This document shows positions 27,346 through 64,000 of a stretch of DNA of 64,000 bases, one piece after another. Numbering within the stretch: position 1 is the first letter of the stretch; each line of letters starts with the position of its first letter. The position numbers and the translations under genes are program-made. The DNA comes from Glandiceps talaboti (Eukaryota; Hemichordata; Enteropneusta; Spengelidae), in the NCBI RefSeq assembly GCF_964340395.1, contig NC_135566.1, forward strand, positions 16,504,501-16,568,500, in the 5' to 3' direction. Below the pieces are notes generated by a model. The model saw nothing but the letters and a program-made list of their open reading frames with translations. It had not been told where the DNA came from and did no database searches.

Positions 27346-27359
27346 ACTGCCATGGAAAC
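27346..27359 (+). promoter_or_regulatory. X-box (RFX) motif in the ODAD1 promoter
   Basis: ACTGCCATGGAAAC fits RYYNYY-AT-RRNRAC at every position. It lies about 130 bp upstream of the 5'UTR donor at 27488 and in front of a motile-cilium gene. RFX control of outer-dynein-arm genes is established in animals; this site as the functional one is inferred. Confidence 0.65.
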
Positions 27360-27379
27360 GGGAACGCCAAAAGAGCCGT

Positions 27380-27487
27380 TCGTTCTGTCACTCGTTCCGG
27401 AACGCACAACACGTTTTGTCACTATTTTGAAATATCATATTCATGCTCGGCTGTCCATCTGCATAATTTGCATGTTTACACTTCGAG
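27380..27487 (+). other. Probable ODAD1 5'UTR exon (start approximate)
   Basis: Ends at a strong donor (CTTCGAG|GTAAGT, donor at 27488). The ODAD1 start codon at 28197 directly follows an acceptor (TTATTACAG at 28195), which requires an upstream non-coding exon, and this is the best donor in range. The transcription start is not visible; I place it just after the X-box. Confidence 0.5.
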
Positions 27488-27804
27488 GTAAGTGTTTGCG
27501 TGATGCTGGACTTCCAATGTAAATAACGAGTTACATGAATGGCGAGTGCCAAGAAACTGTCGTACATTTTTTGAAGTTTTGAAAAACCAAAGTCGATCAA
27601 CATGGAGACTTGCAGAACGGATTCTAGTATCCCAGTCAATGATTGCGAAGAACCTAGGGACCCTAGCAATTTTATGGAAACCTTTGCCAAACTTTTTGAC
27701 AACCAGATGTGTGTTTCTTTCAGTGAAGTTTGCAGTTATTGACAATATCGGTTATAAATAAGAATTCGTTTTCGCAAAAAACGATGTTCCCACAACACTT
27801 CATT

Positions 27805-27870
27805 TGTCCGTCCGTCCGTCCGTCCGTCCGTCTGCAGCTGTCCGTCCGTCCGTCCGTCCGTCTGTCTGCC

Positions 27871-27929
<59 letters not shown>
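27805..27929. repeat. (CCGT)n/(CTGT)n microsatellite in the ODAD1 5'UTR intron
   Basis: Tetranucleotide array of CCGT then CTGT units. The long frames over it are artefacts. Confidence 0.95.
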
Positions 27930-28196
27930 GCGTTCGTCCCTAAATACCACAGGGGCGTGTACTATTTCTTAGATTGTTGTTTTCCTTGTCTACTGGCTAC
28001 CATAGAGTTATAAACCTCCGCGCCCCTACCTCTTGTACAGAGTGTATCATACACTTGTAGTATCAGGATTCGTGTGATATACTTTTAGGAAAACAACAAT
28101 ATATAAAGCCATAACATGTGTCCCTGTGATAAATACACCCCGTTTTATATATCTATCGTAAACTCTACGTGTATTTGTTTATATGATTATTACAGA

Positions 28197-46173
<17,977 letters not shown>

Positions 46174-46368
46174 TTTTTGGCATTTGGTTTCCATGGTATT
46201 TATGAGTAAATTCTGAATTACTGTGGTACACCTGAACTTACTTACAAATAACATATAAATACTGATATTCGTACGATTCAAACTTTTTTCCCCGAAAGTC
46301 ATATTATGTAAATTTTTCATCTTGTACATGTCGTTGAACCTGTCCGTTTTGACACGTACTTTTACATA

Positions 46369-46374
46369 AATAAA
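46369..46374 (+). terminator. Candidate poly(A) signal of ODAD1
   Basis: AATAAA, 196 bp downstream of the ODAD1 stop codon. Confidence 0.55.
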
Positions 46375-46592
46375 ATATGTAGTAATAAGAAATAATATAA
46401 TTAGTATGCTTGTACTTCTTTTAACCTGGACCGTTCACTTGTGGCTGAATTCAGCTGTGTCCTGTCTCAACGCATGCTGAGATTTTTGTTTTACAAATAT
46501 ATATACTTCACTTTTATGAAATGCTAGAAAGTGGATACAAATTCTTACCCATGGTGTTAGATGACATCAGTGGAATCAATCACCACATCATC

Positions 46593-46765
46593 CAATCTGA
46601 TTCAAATATCGACGTAGTGAACTTGGCATCATTTCTTTATTTACCTCTGTTTCCTACGTGTTGTTGTTGTTGTTGTTGTTGTTCTGCAAGTGAACGGCTT
46701 GTTCCTAAACAGAGGTACATAGGGAAATTGCACTGAGTTCACTACATCAGATTTTGATCAGATAG
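46593..46765. mobile_element. Family G MITE, short copy
   Basis: Inverted arms: CAATCTGATTCAAA..GTAGTGAACTTGG..TTTACCTCTGTTTCC on the left, and ACAGAGGTACAT..GAGTTCACTACATCAGATTT on the right. A (TTG)n tract fills the centre. Confidence 0.7.
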
Positions 46766-47022
46766 CACATGATCTGAATCAGTGAGTGTGGCATACACAT
46801 ATAGTTGGCTGATAGGATCAGTCAATCATAAAGGAATATATTTCATATTGGACTTGGATGCCTGGCTTGGGTGTATCTACGTGGGGTTGAACCGCGGTGA
46901 TGTGAAATTGAAATCTCATTTTCAGTTTGAATTAAAACCTGTGGCAACAGAACATTTTACTTTTGACGTAGAAAGCTCTCCATGGCTTAACTCCAGAGTA
47001 CATTTGTGATCTTCTCCAAACA

Positions 47023-47235
47023 TACACACCGGAGTCGCACTCTACATTCTACAACAAGAATCTGCTCGCAACAACAAATTACAGACAAGTCACCTATGGA
47101 GGTTGTTCATTCTCATGTGTCGCCCCCAAACTATGGAACTCTTTGCCACTTGACATTCGCCAAGCCTCCAGCCTGGATTGTTTCAAAACAAAACTGAAGA
47201 CTTATTTGTTCACCAAAGCATATGATGTACTTTAG
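47023..47235 (+). mobile_element. 5'-truncated CR1/L2-type non-LTR retrotransposon tail
   Basis: The + frame from 47023 to the stop at 47233-47235 contains YRQVTYGGCSFSCVAPKLWN, SLPLDIRQASSL and FKTKLKTYLF, the conserved C-terminal tail of CR1/L2-like reverse transcriptases. Short TGATTGA repeats about 50 bp after the stop fit the repeated 3' tail of these elements. Everything upstream of the tail is missing or unrecognisable, so it is a dead-on-arrival copy. Confidence 0.78.
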
Positions 47236-47744
47236 CCATTCAGCACTACTGAACAGAACATTGCTCTGGAAATCCGCTATAGAAATTTATGATTGATTGA
47301 CTGATTGGTTGATTGAATGACATAGCCAAAATGAAGCATAAGTGAAGGGTCTAGACTAGTACTCCTTTAGTTCACTATATTATAATTCCTCATCTGCCGA
47401 CAAATATGACTTTACATGTTATGCTGACAAGTGTCTAAGCTTACATAATGGCTCACTTCAAATAGTGATTTGTTGTAATAGTGTACGAGTGCACTTAGTA
47501 GGAATCATCATCATCACGTGACAAGTCTACTCTGTCAGGTGTCACCAACCATCTGTCATTAAATCATCAGTCGGCCAGAAGAAGCATCCAGGATAGGACG
47601 TTAAACTGTTGCCATTCAAAACAACAGCTAGTCCAGTAGAATATATTATAATTACTTTGTTGCTAACTTCATACCTGAATGATTGAGAATATTCACTTAG
47701 TATGGATGTTAACTCAATGTGCAAAATTGGCTTACTGGTACTAT

Positions 47745-48118
47745 ACAACTGCTGATATCAGACCGTGAACAAACAGAATGTTTACAAACAGGGAAAGTAA
47801 GTTAATGAATTTGATTAATAACACCTGGGTTAGCATGTTAGAACAGCAGAAACTTGTATTACACACCATGGTTTGATAAGAATAGTTTTATGGTCTCTTT
47901 ATGTGTACATGAAATGCCAGGGAGACTGGAAATTTGTTTGTGAATGTGAACAATTATGTAAAGTGGTCATAAAAGTGTTCTTATCAAATCATGGTGTTAG
48001 TAATACATGTCTCTCTACTTCCAACATGCTGTGCTAAATGTTATTAATCCAATTCAGTTCTTTACTTTCCCTGTTTATAACAGGTTCCATTTGTCCATGG
48101 TCTGATGTCAGCAGTTGT
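47745..48118. mobile_element. MITE family F, palindromic, about 374 bp
   Basis: Inverted arms of about 150 bp: ACAACTGCTGATATCAGACC, AAACAGGGAAAGTAA, GATTAATAACA, CACACCATGGTTTGATAAGA on the left, matched by the inverted right arm ending CTGATGTCAGCAGTTGT. No coding frame. Confidence 0.88.
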
Positions 48119-49096
48119 AATTTAACCACTTTTAGGTGTGAGATTCAGTTTGTGAAAATAAATCCTACCAAGACACATTAATATCAAAAGTTTGATTAAA
48201 AATCTACTGTAGCAATATGTATGCCTCTATGGAAATAATTTAATTTGGTGAATTTATTTTCATTAATTTTACAATATAAAAAATATTTCCATATAACTAT
48301 TTTTTTTACAAAAAATTGTCACAAAGATAGTAAAACAAAATCGCTCATGAATTCATTTGTACTCAGTGTCTATCTGTTTATTATTACAAATTAGGAATGA
48401 CCAAGACAGCAATTTTAATTATACAAGTACTTCGAATTTTTATATTAAATCTTATATTTACTTTTTCATTCATTTAATTTCTTCTCTAAAAAATAAATTA
48501 TGTACAGAAATGAAAAAGATTCTTTTGATAATTCAATCAAGTTTCGCTATCAAAGTACGAAAAGTGAAAAGTTTACAATCAACTTTAACAAAATCGTTCT
48601 TAGTGTGTACATACTCTGATTGACAGGTTTGTTATTGTGTACATTCCTTTAACGTGTACTAGTCTTATGATTCACACATGCGTGTGCTTCGTGAGCCTCA
48701 CAAAATGGAGACCTAGCTAGTAAGTTGGGACGTTCGAACAAAAAGTTTTGAATCTGACCAGAAATTAATTTGATTCAAAAAAAAGACTTTCTCCCAAAGT
48801 GAACTCTGGAGGAATGCACTGAAATATCGCGAGCCAAATTCAACATGGTGGTCACAACTTGAGATGAGTGAGAGCTTCAACAAAAGTGAACATGATTTTT
48901 GATGTATTGCACCTATCAACAACCACAAAGCATTTTATCTGGGCATGGGTAACAGAATTTATCAATCACTCAAGTTTGTACTGCATACCGGTAATCTTAC
49001 AGCCGCACTATCTGCAACCGGAACGTTCTTCAAAAATGTTTTGTAAGCTATAATGACTTAATTGTGATACTGTCCACACTGTACAGTACTCAATCC

Positions 49097-49350
49097 CCTG
49101 TGGGTAAACACATTTGTGTAGCTGTATACATAGTATAGTGCGATATATCAAATCAAATTTTTTTTGGGTCCACATCTAAAAATCAGCACTCCCAATGAAT
49201 CACAATTTCAACTTATTATCATACTAATCATAGATAAAATAGACCTCTAATTGATATGTACAATGTCTAATTATTGGTATTTTAATAAATTTCAGTGAAT
49301 ATATTGTTGGTTGTCTGATCGAAAAAAATGATGCCCCAGTTACAGCTGCG
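49097..49350 (+). repeat. Dispersed repeat I, second copy
   Basis: Collinear with 13261-13510 in the same orientation, roughly three quarters identical by eye. Confidence 0.8.
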
Positions 49351-49812
49351 ACAGGTTTAAAGGAATATACACAATACCAAATTTTTGGATTACTTCAAAT
49401 CACTGTTGATGCAGTTAAAAACACTAAGATAAATTAAATTTACAATGATAGTGACAATAGGAATCAATTTCCAAATCAATAATACATGAATATATATACA
49501 TATACAAAAGTTCCATTTAAAAAAAAAAGAGACAGAGAATATTAATAAAGTTAATGAAATATACATTTATATATACACTAAAATAAGTAGAAACAGATCA
49601 ATAACAGTTATGACATCATTGTTTATAATCAGAGGAAGTTGGTCATGAAAAAACCCAAAAGCAACCTAAAATGTGCCAAAAAAATTTATGTGAGCTTTAA
49701 CCTTCATTTTGTGAATATTTTTTTTTTAAAAGTCCCATAATTCAATCCCTGGTTCTTGTACAATAATTATCTTTTTAGTAGAGTCGTAAGAATCAGAAAG
49801 GATCATTTCATT

Positions 49813-50312
49813 CAGGACCAATCTGATTAAAATCAGCTTTAGGAAACTTGGCGTGATTTCTTTATTTACCTCCTACTTTTATGTCATCTGTTCTTTATTT
49901 GTTCTGCGAGTGCTCGATACCTACATTTGACACAAATACCATAGGTGTTCTCATACTGAATCTCATACTAATGTGTAGCCAACCAGAATCTGTCTTACAA
50001 TATAACCCTTGGCATTCGAAATTGAAACAATGAGTACCACCAAACAATAATGATAACATATATTGTTCTCTGCACTCAAGCTATTTTCGAACAGAGCGTT
50101 CTGAAGTACTGTATCGGCCCCTTACACATTCTCATTCGCGGAGTAATTTCACTTGGCGCGCTCGTTTTGTCTGAGAACACAGTCACCTATTGTATTGTGT
50201 CAGATGTAGGTACAAGGTGCTCACAGAACAAGTGACAATAAAAGTAGGAGGTAAAATAAAGAAATCGCGCTAAGATCCCTACATCAGATTTTAATCAGAT
50301 TAGTTCAGGACC
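49813..50312. mobile_element. Family G MITE, full copy, about 500 bp
   Basis: Inverted ends of about 100 bp: CAGGACCAATCTGATTAAAA...GATTTCTTTATTTACCTCCTACTTTTAT...GTTCTGCGAGTGC on the left, and GTGCTCACAGAACAAGTGAC...AAAAGTAGGAGGTAAAATAA...CAGATTTTAATCAGATTAG..CAGGACC on the right. No supported frame. Confidence 0.88.
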
Positions 50313-50662
50313 AACTTCTGCAATAGTTCTTCCATACAATTATTTTCATTGACAACTCTTAATCTTAATCTAACTTGGACCTTCAGAGAGTGTTTAATAA
50401 TTAAGACATTAGTATTCACCTGTGATGACAAATTAAGGTATTGTACGAGATGTTATCAATTTTAGAGACAAGAATTTAAAACCAAAGTTTTGTCAAAGCA
50501 GGGATGAATGGACTCAGCAACAAAAGGTATGGAGTTTCCTACATACAATCTGACTAGTTATCAATTTGCTATATTACAGAGCATAATGGTCTGAGTAATT
50601 GCAAACTGGGCGTTTCCAATAAATTCTGACTCACTATATCATGATGTTTAAACATGGTTAGC

Positions 50663-50723
<61 letters not shown>

Positions 50724-51492
50724 ATGTAATTATTTCACTCTGAAATAATTACATACATACAAGTAATGTTGATTGTACAAATGATAGCCAATTTGCAATC
50801 CAAAATATGCTAACTTCTGGTTTTCAAAAAAGACAAAAGATTATACATTTTGGACACTAGGAGTGCTATTTAGAGGCAAGGGCCACAATAGTTTAGTACT
50901 GTATGCCTCCTTTGACAAACTACCATTTCTAAGTGTTTTAAGGATAGGGTTGATAGCATTCTTTGCCAGCCTGAATACTTCAGCCTATTCATTTACGATG
51001 ATTATATTTTTAGAACCTCACAGAGCTATCTCTGTTTTACTGACCACTTCTTGTACTGCTGTGTCAAGTGGTTAGCATAGCAAATGTTTCAGCCGTCTTT
51101 TCCCATTATGTGGGGTGCCCTCTTGTGACACTTCTGTGAAAAATGGCTGCAAAGCAGGTAACCAGAATATGGCACATTGAGCAATGCATGCTTTGAATCT
51201 CTTCTCAAGTGACTGTCACAATTCTGAATAGCCTAGAGGCGGAGTAAAGGACTGAACGATTGATTTTAGTTGTAATAATACCTAGTCTGGTGTGATCGGA
51301 TGGACAACTATTCTACAATGGTCTGGGGGAAAAATCCAAGACGAGATCATTTTTAGCTACCATTAAAGTGACAATATTTATAACAATAACTGATTCCTGC
51401 TTATCACTGGAATGGTACCATGTCTTTTTCATACAGCACTGTTAAAGATGTACAAGGTGTACAAGTTCAAGTTTGAGAATAAATGAGTTGAA

Positions 51493-54224
51493 CTATGCCC
51501 TTGACTCAAACCTTGGATGAAGTAAGTAGGTATCGTCTTCAATATCTGGTAGGTCATCAAACTGTAACAGATGAAATTTGGTCATTTGATGATCCGCCAT
51601 TACTCGAATTGCTACAAAACCGGAGATAATCTCAAACGTAATAAAGATGATAAAAATGATATGAACGGAATATTCTATTGGCAAGACGTATGATCCTTGG
51701 TCCGCTATCAGGAATAGACTCAGCGGTAATTGAATAACAAGCGTCAACAACCAAAATCCAGCCAGTTCCGGAACCTGGAATGTACAGTAATAAAAAAAAC
51801 TATGCATTGATACAAGGTAGTAACATATATATATCATGACTTACACAGGTTCTAACACAAAAGAAGTTCACAGATTTCTAGCATTGAGCTTTTGACCTGT
51901 CTGAAACCAGGAATGAGTCACATTGCAAGTCTGTGAGGGACAAAACTGTGGCAAAACGGCTTTAGCTGAACACTCCCATAGCTACAATCATAACATCCAC
52001 TGGGAATGTCTTTCCATTATTGAAACATCCCATTCTCCTCATGATTTCTCGAGAAAGATTAGGGAGGCTATCAACATCAGACACACACTGCAATCCCAAG
52101 ATCAACAGAGACCAGGGCATCGAACTACCTAACATCTACAATCAGCTGATTGTACCGCCACCTGGCGATGTTCGAAATGAAAGGTTCTTTGTAATGAAGT
52201 CAGACACCTAACCAAGACTTCAACTTTAGACATACAATGTACGGTATAGTAGAACTCCCAACTTACCTTCTCCATCAAGTTACCCTTATAGCCTAAGTAC
52301 AGCCTCATGATTTCAATAATGCTAATAACTATGTATAAAGTCAACAGGATGTACCTGTAGAAGTCGTCTAGATAGTGGAACTGGAAGTAAAAAAACAGAA
52401 CGTATGAGTAAATTACAGATGTTCAAAAGATAACACAAAGTGACATCAACATAGTGGTTGTGTCATAGACTCATACATGAATAATTTAGCAAAGTTTGTA
52501 TTTTTCACTTTCCATATACGTCAAAGTATGATAGACTATTTTTTTTTTTACTATTATGTTCCTACTTGAAAAATCAATGTGTAACAACATATTCCAAGTC
52601 CTTGTTTATATCTCAATAAATTGCAAAAGATTACTAAAGGTGTAAACTGTTTGATATTGTATGAACAATAACACATTTTTACACATTTTTTTTTAGCTTT
52701 TTGTAATGTATTGAGTTACAAACAAGGACTTGGTCTATGTTACAATGTATTTCACTCGTGCTTGCAGTGTTTTCTGCTGCACTTGCTATGCTTGTGAAAG
52801 TACTGCCGCAGAGAACATTGCAAGCACTCGTGCAAATACCCTGAGTATGCCACACTTGCACTCTCATGTCATGGTTGTGTCATATTATAGCCTTAACGGG
52901 TAATAACCATGGGATGGAAACCTTATATCATGTATGTAGTCTTGACCTGGTCGTGACCATTAAGACTAATAACCATTATGTGTATCAGTATGCCCTCTAC
53001 GCCAATTTGACAGGTCACTGATGCACACAATTTCTAGTGACGCATCAAAATTTGGTGTTCTCTTATCTCTTACTACGTGGTACCTTACAAGAAATGCCAG
53101 TTTCTCCTCATTTTGACTCACAACAACAAAATTTGGCTATCACTAGAGGGCACACTGATGTATTTGATTTAAAGGGGAACGCCACTCAATGAAATAGTCT
53201 GACATTTTCATAAACTATGGGTTCTGGAGAGTCATTTCATGATTTTACATCACCTACAATTACTTGCGATTTCAGAGAAACATCAAGTTGATCTTGTGAC
53301 TTTATAGGGTATCTGTGCAGTGTGACATTGCATCATGGGAGTCAGCAGAAATAATATATTCATGGACAGTCCAATATAGTACTATACTACTTCTACTGTC
53401 CTATTGATTCTTGGAGTCATGAACAATATATTCTCCAATATATTCATGGTTTCACAATTAATATTCATGGGCTGTTGTACACTGAAGGGAAATAAGCACT
53501 CAGGAGTCATGAATATTCATTGTGCTGCCAAATATGGTGTACAGCAATACTATACTTACTTTTAGTTGGTACATTACAATACATGTTACAAGCCAGAATG
53601 GGAAGTAGAAGACGTTGAAATACAAACTCATTTGAAGTGATAAACTGGACACAATTTCATTTCCTGAAAAAAAATCAACATTCTCATAAAAAAAAAAACC
53701 AATTCAACAGAATGCCTTCAAGTTGAACCATGGAAGTAGAACCATTCTACATGGAAGTAGAATGGGGTTCTACTTCCATGGTTGAACTAACTAAGAAGTT
53801 TGAATCTAGCTATGCCTCACAGACCATTATAACTCATCGTATATTTCAGAAAGATATTATCCACTATACATGTATATTGATGTACATGCATACACAAAGT
53901 TGTACATGTAGCCAATAATTTGCAACCTTTAGTTGATACAAGGAATCAGACGCAATCAAACTGTTAGCTCCACAGGTTCCAGAGTACTACTAGTACTACA
54001 CTAGTCTACAGTATTATTACTATGTTCAAAATATATTGGCTGATATGAGACAGTACATTTGTATTTCATGTTAATCTTCTCATTCATTTTATAACAATTT
54101 TACGAAAAGTGGAGATTTTACCTGGTTTTATGGTATGTTTTTGTCTGTGATCGATGACAGTGATACCAGGGAACACATATTCAGCAAAGGATGTGAATTT
54201 CTGTCTCGCTACGTCCGCCGCCAT
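51493..54224 (-). CDS. TMEM17: TMEM17, ciliary transition-zone membrane protein, four exons, 200 aa
   Basis: Minus-strand exons 54122-54224, 53560-53663, 52267-52380 and 51493-51774, all GT-AG, phases 1, 0, 0, giving 200 residues (human TMEM17 is of similar size). Family hallmarks: NEIVSSLSLQMSLYFN, then YFPFWLV; IEIMRLYLGYKGNLMEK; and VPELAGFWLLTLVIQLPLSL. Four hydrophobic segments (about 48-67, 78-97, 112-132 and 142-164) match the Tmemb_17 fold. TMEM17 is part of the MKS/B9 transition-zone complex that gates ciliary membrane entry; that role is established for the vertebrate and nematode proteins. It shares a 246-bp head-to-head promoter with FBXO21 and converges on ODAD1. Confidence 0.94.
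52550..52740. mobile_element. Family A MITE, partial copy, in TMEM17 intron 2
   Basis: Inverted arms TTCCTACTTGAAAAATCAAT/CCAAGTCCTTGTTTATATCT and ATTGAGTTACAAACAAGGAC, with the family centre GTTTGATATTGTATGAACAA. Immediately followed by dispersed repeat K (52766-52880). Confidence 0.75.
52766..52880 (+). repeat. Dispersed repeat K, second copy
   Basis: Matches 25432-25535: TACTGCCGCAGAGAACATTG, GCAAGCACTCGTGCAAATAC and CTGAGTATGCCACACTTGCA-like blocks in the same order. Confidence 0.72.
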
Positions 54225-54470
54225 CTTTAGGTATGTTTACATCACGTGACCTTGTCGAGAGTTGCATTTGCAGACTGTAATTTCGAAAATGATTACATTG
54301 ATTAAATTCATTGATGGTTGAGTTTCCTCAATCAAAATAATAAAGAAATCTTATACTTTTAAGAAGGTAACTGACTGTATATTTTACGCAACTTAGAAAA
54401 TAACTACATCATAATATTTACTTACATAAATGTCATGATTCAAAAGGTCAGAGGTCGCTGAACAACAGCA
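54225..54470. promoter_or_regulatory. Bidirectional TMEM17/FBXO21 promoter region
   Basis: Only 246 bp separate the two start codons on opposite strands. A CACGTG E-box (54243-54248, in ATCACGTGAC) lies near the TMEM17 side. A degenerate X-box (GTCGCT-G-AACAAC, 54454-54466) with a one-base spacer lies just upstream of the FBXO21 ATG; it fits the loose pattern but is weak. No TATA box stands out. Confidence 0.6.
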
Positions 54471-62753
<8,283 letters not shown>

Positions 62754-62762
62754 GTAGAGTAG

Positions 62763-62949
62763 GACCTCTAATTTTTTTTATTACTTTGTTCTGGTATACT
62801 CTGTAAACTGTCCTGCTTCATTAACAACTTTAAAAGTTCACAAATTCTGTGTTTTTATTTATTAACAGTTTCTGAATTTATATCAAAATACTGATCATTT
62901 CCCATGTTTTCTAACAAATACCTGTCACTTATCTGTGTATATGGTTTGG
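62763..62949. other. Probable FBXO21 intron 10, unique part
   Basis: AT-rich; no exon seen before the simple repeats begin. Confidence 0.5.
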
Positions 62950-63240
62950 TTATTATTGGTGTTGGTGTTGGTGTTGGTGTTGGTGTTGGTGTTGGTGTTG
63001 TTGGTGTTGGTGTTGGTGATGGTTTTGGTGATGGTTTTGGTGTTGGTGTTGGTGTTGGTGTTGGTGATGGTGTTGGTGGTGTTGGTGTTGGTGTTGGTGA
63101 TGGTGTTGGTGTTGTTAGTGTTGGTGTTGGTGATGGTGTTGGTGTTGGTGTTGGTGTTGGTGTTGGTGCTGGTGATGGTGTTGGTGTTGGTGTTGTTGGT
63201 GTTGGTGTTGGTGTTGGTGTTATTTTTGGTGTTGGTGTTT
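62950..63240. repeat. (GGTGTT)n hexanucleotide minisatellite
   Basis: About 48 hexamer-like units with GGTGAT and TTTTGG variants. Open in several frames on both strands (Gly-Val, Thr-Pro or Asn-Thr repeats), which is a consequence of the unit and not a coding signal. Confidence 0.95.
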
Positions 63241-63344
63241 CTAAATTTTGTGATGAATGATATTCTAGTAGGATACATAGTGTTATATACTGACATAATA
63301 GAAACTTGCTGACTATAGACATAACAATCCTGTCATGTATCATA

Positions 63345-64000
63345 GACACATATATATGAATCTTGTCATTATAGACTCAGATTATAAACCCACATATAGA
63401 AATCCAGTCATTATAGACTCACATATAGAAATCCAGTCATTATAGATTCACATATAGAAATCCTCTCATTGTAGACTAACATATAGAAATCCTGTCATTG
63501 TAGACTCACATATAGAAATCCTGTCATTATAGACTCACCTATAGAAATCCTGTCATTATAGATTCACATATAGAAATCCTCTCATTGTAGACTCACATAT
63601 AGAAATCCTGACATTATAGACTCACATATAGAAATCCTCTCATTGTAGACTCACATATAGAAATCCTGTCATTATAGACTCACATATAGAAATCCTCTCA
63701 TTAGAGACTCACCTATAGAAATCCTGTCATTATAGACTCACATATAGAAATCCTCTCATTGTAGACTCACATATAGAAATCCTGTCATTATAGATTCACA
63801 TATAGAAATCCTCTCATTGTAGACTCACATATAGAAATCCTGTCATTATAGATTCACATATAGAAATCCTCTCATTGTAGACTCACATATAGAAATCCTG
63901 TCATTATAGACTCACATACAGAAATCCTGTCATTATAGACTCACATATAGAAATCCTGTCATTATAGACTCACATATAGAAATCCTGTCATTATAGACTC
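63345..64000. repeat. 29-bp satellite with 58-bp alternating variants, runs off the window
   Basis: Unit TCATTATAGACTCACATATA plus GAAATCCTG, 29 bp, at least 22 copies. Two forms (CTGTCATTATAGA and CTCTCATTGTAGA) alternate over much of the array, giving a 58-bp higher-order unit. Contiguous with no spacers. Confidence 0.95.

Larger units (their letters stand above)
48119..51492. other. Intergenic between convergent ODAD1 and TMEM17
   Basis: No exon seen. Contains dispersed repeat I (49097-49350), a family G MITE (49813-50312) and a (GT)n/(ATGT)n microsatellite with an inverted ACATACATAC end (50663-50761). The rest is AT-rich and featureless to me. Confidence 0.6.

Noticed and set aside
46782-47009. 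75-codon plus-strand frame next to the retrotransposon tail
   Set aside because: Not in frame with the recognisable RT tail and no family resemblance that I can see; may be decayed element sequence.
63345-64000. CRISPR-like regular array
   Set aside because: Units are contiguous with no spacers and the genome is animal; it is a satellite.

Overview
This is an AT-rich animal genome window. Genes have many introns with canonical GT-AG junctions, simple repeats are very dense ((AT)n, (CT)n, (CTGT)n, (ATGT)n, (GT)n), and small palindromic DNA elements are common. Gene content (a cilium docking-complex subunit, TMEM17, FBXO21, a class A GPCR) points to a ciliated marine invertebrate. Tandem repeats that straddle exon-intron boundaries recur here; I recall similar repeats being reported in amphioxus, so a cephalochordate is my leading guess, but the species is not established by the sequence.

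Layout. 1-4055 is intergenic repeat debris. A class A GPCR gene (+) spans 4283-18652 in three coding exons with an X-box-like RFX motif about 210 bp upstream of its ATG. Its 11.6-kb first intron carries a complete 6.0-kb two-gene DNA transposon (6974-12982): about 200-bp terminal inverted repeats flanked by TA, an intact IS630/Tc1/mariner-type transposase on +, and a convergent 840-residue SAM-domain/zinc-knuckle protein on -. From 18653 to 27.3 kb there is no gene I can support; it holds satellites, a decayed copy of the GPCR 3' end and hairpin elements.

ODAD1/CCDC63 (outer dynein arm docking complex, +) runs 28197-46173 in nine coding exons, preceded by a probable 5'UTR exon with a CRE and a strong X-box. 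Its 10.3-kb intron 6 contains a four-exon antisense gene for a 208-residue secreted jelly-roll-like protein (37273-42115). TMEM17 (ciliary transition zone, -) lies at 51493-54224. It is head-to-head, 246 bp apart, with FBXO21 (F-box E3 ligase subunit, +), which begins at 54471 and leaves the window before its C-terminal YccV domain. Two of the five host genes are core cilium genes and a third has an X-box, so the locus looks like a ciliary neighbourhood.

The most unusual signal is structural. At six separate introns the 5' splice donor and the end of the upstream exon have been copied one to eight times into the following intron, giving rows of decoy donors (GPCR exon 1; ODAD1 exons 7 and 8; FBXO21 exons 3, 6 and 7). 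The two-gene transposon is the other leading candidate for something poorly described.
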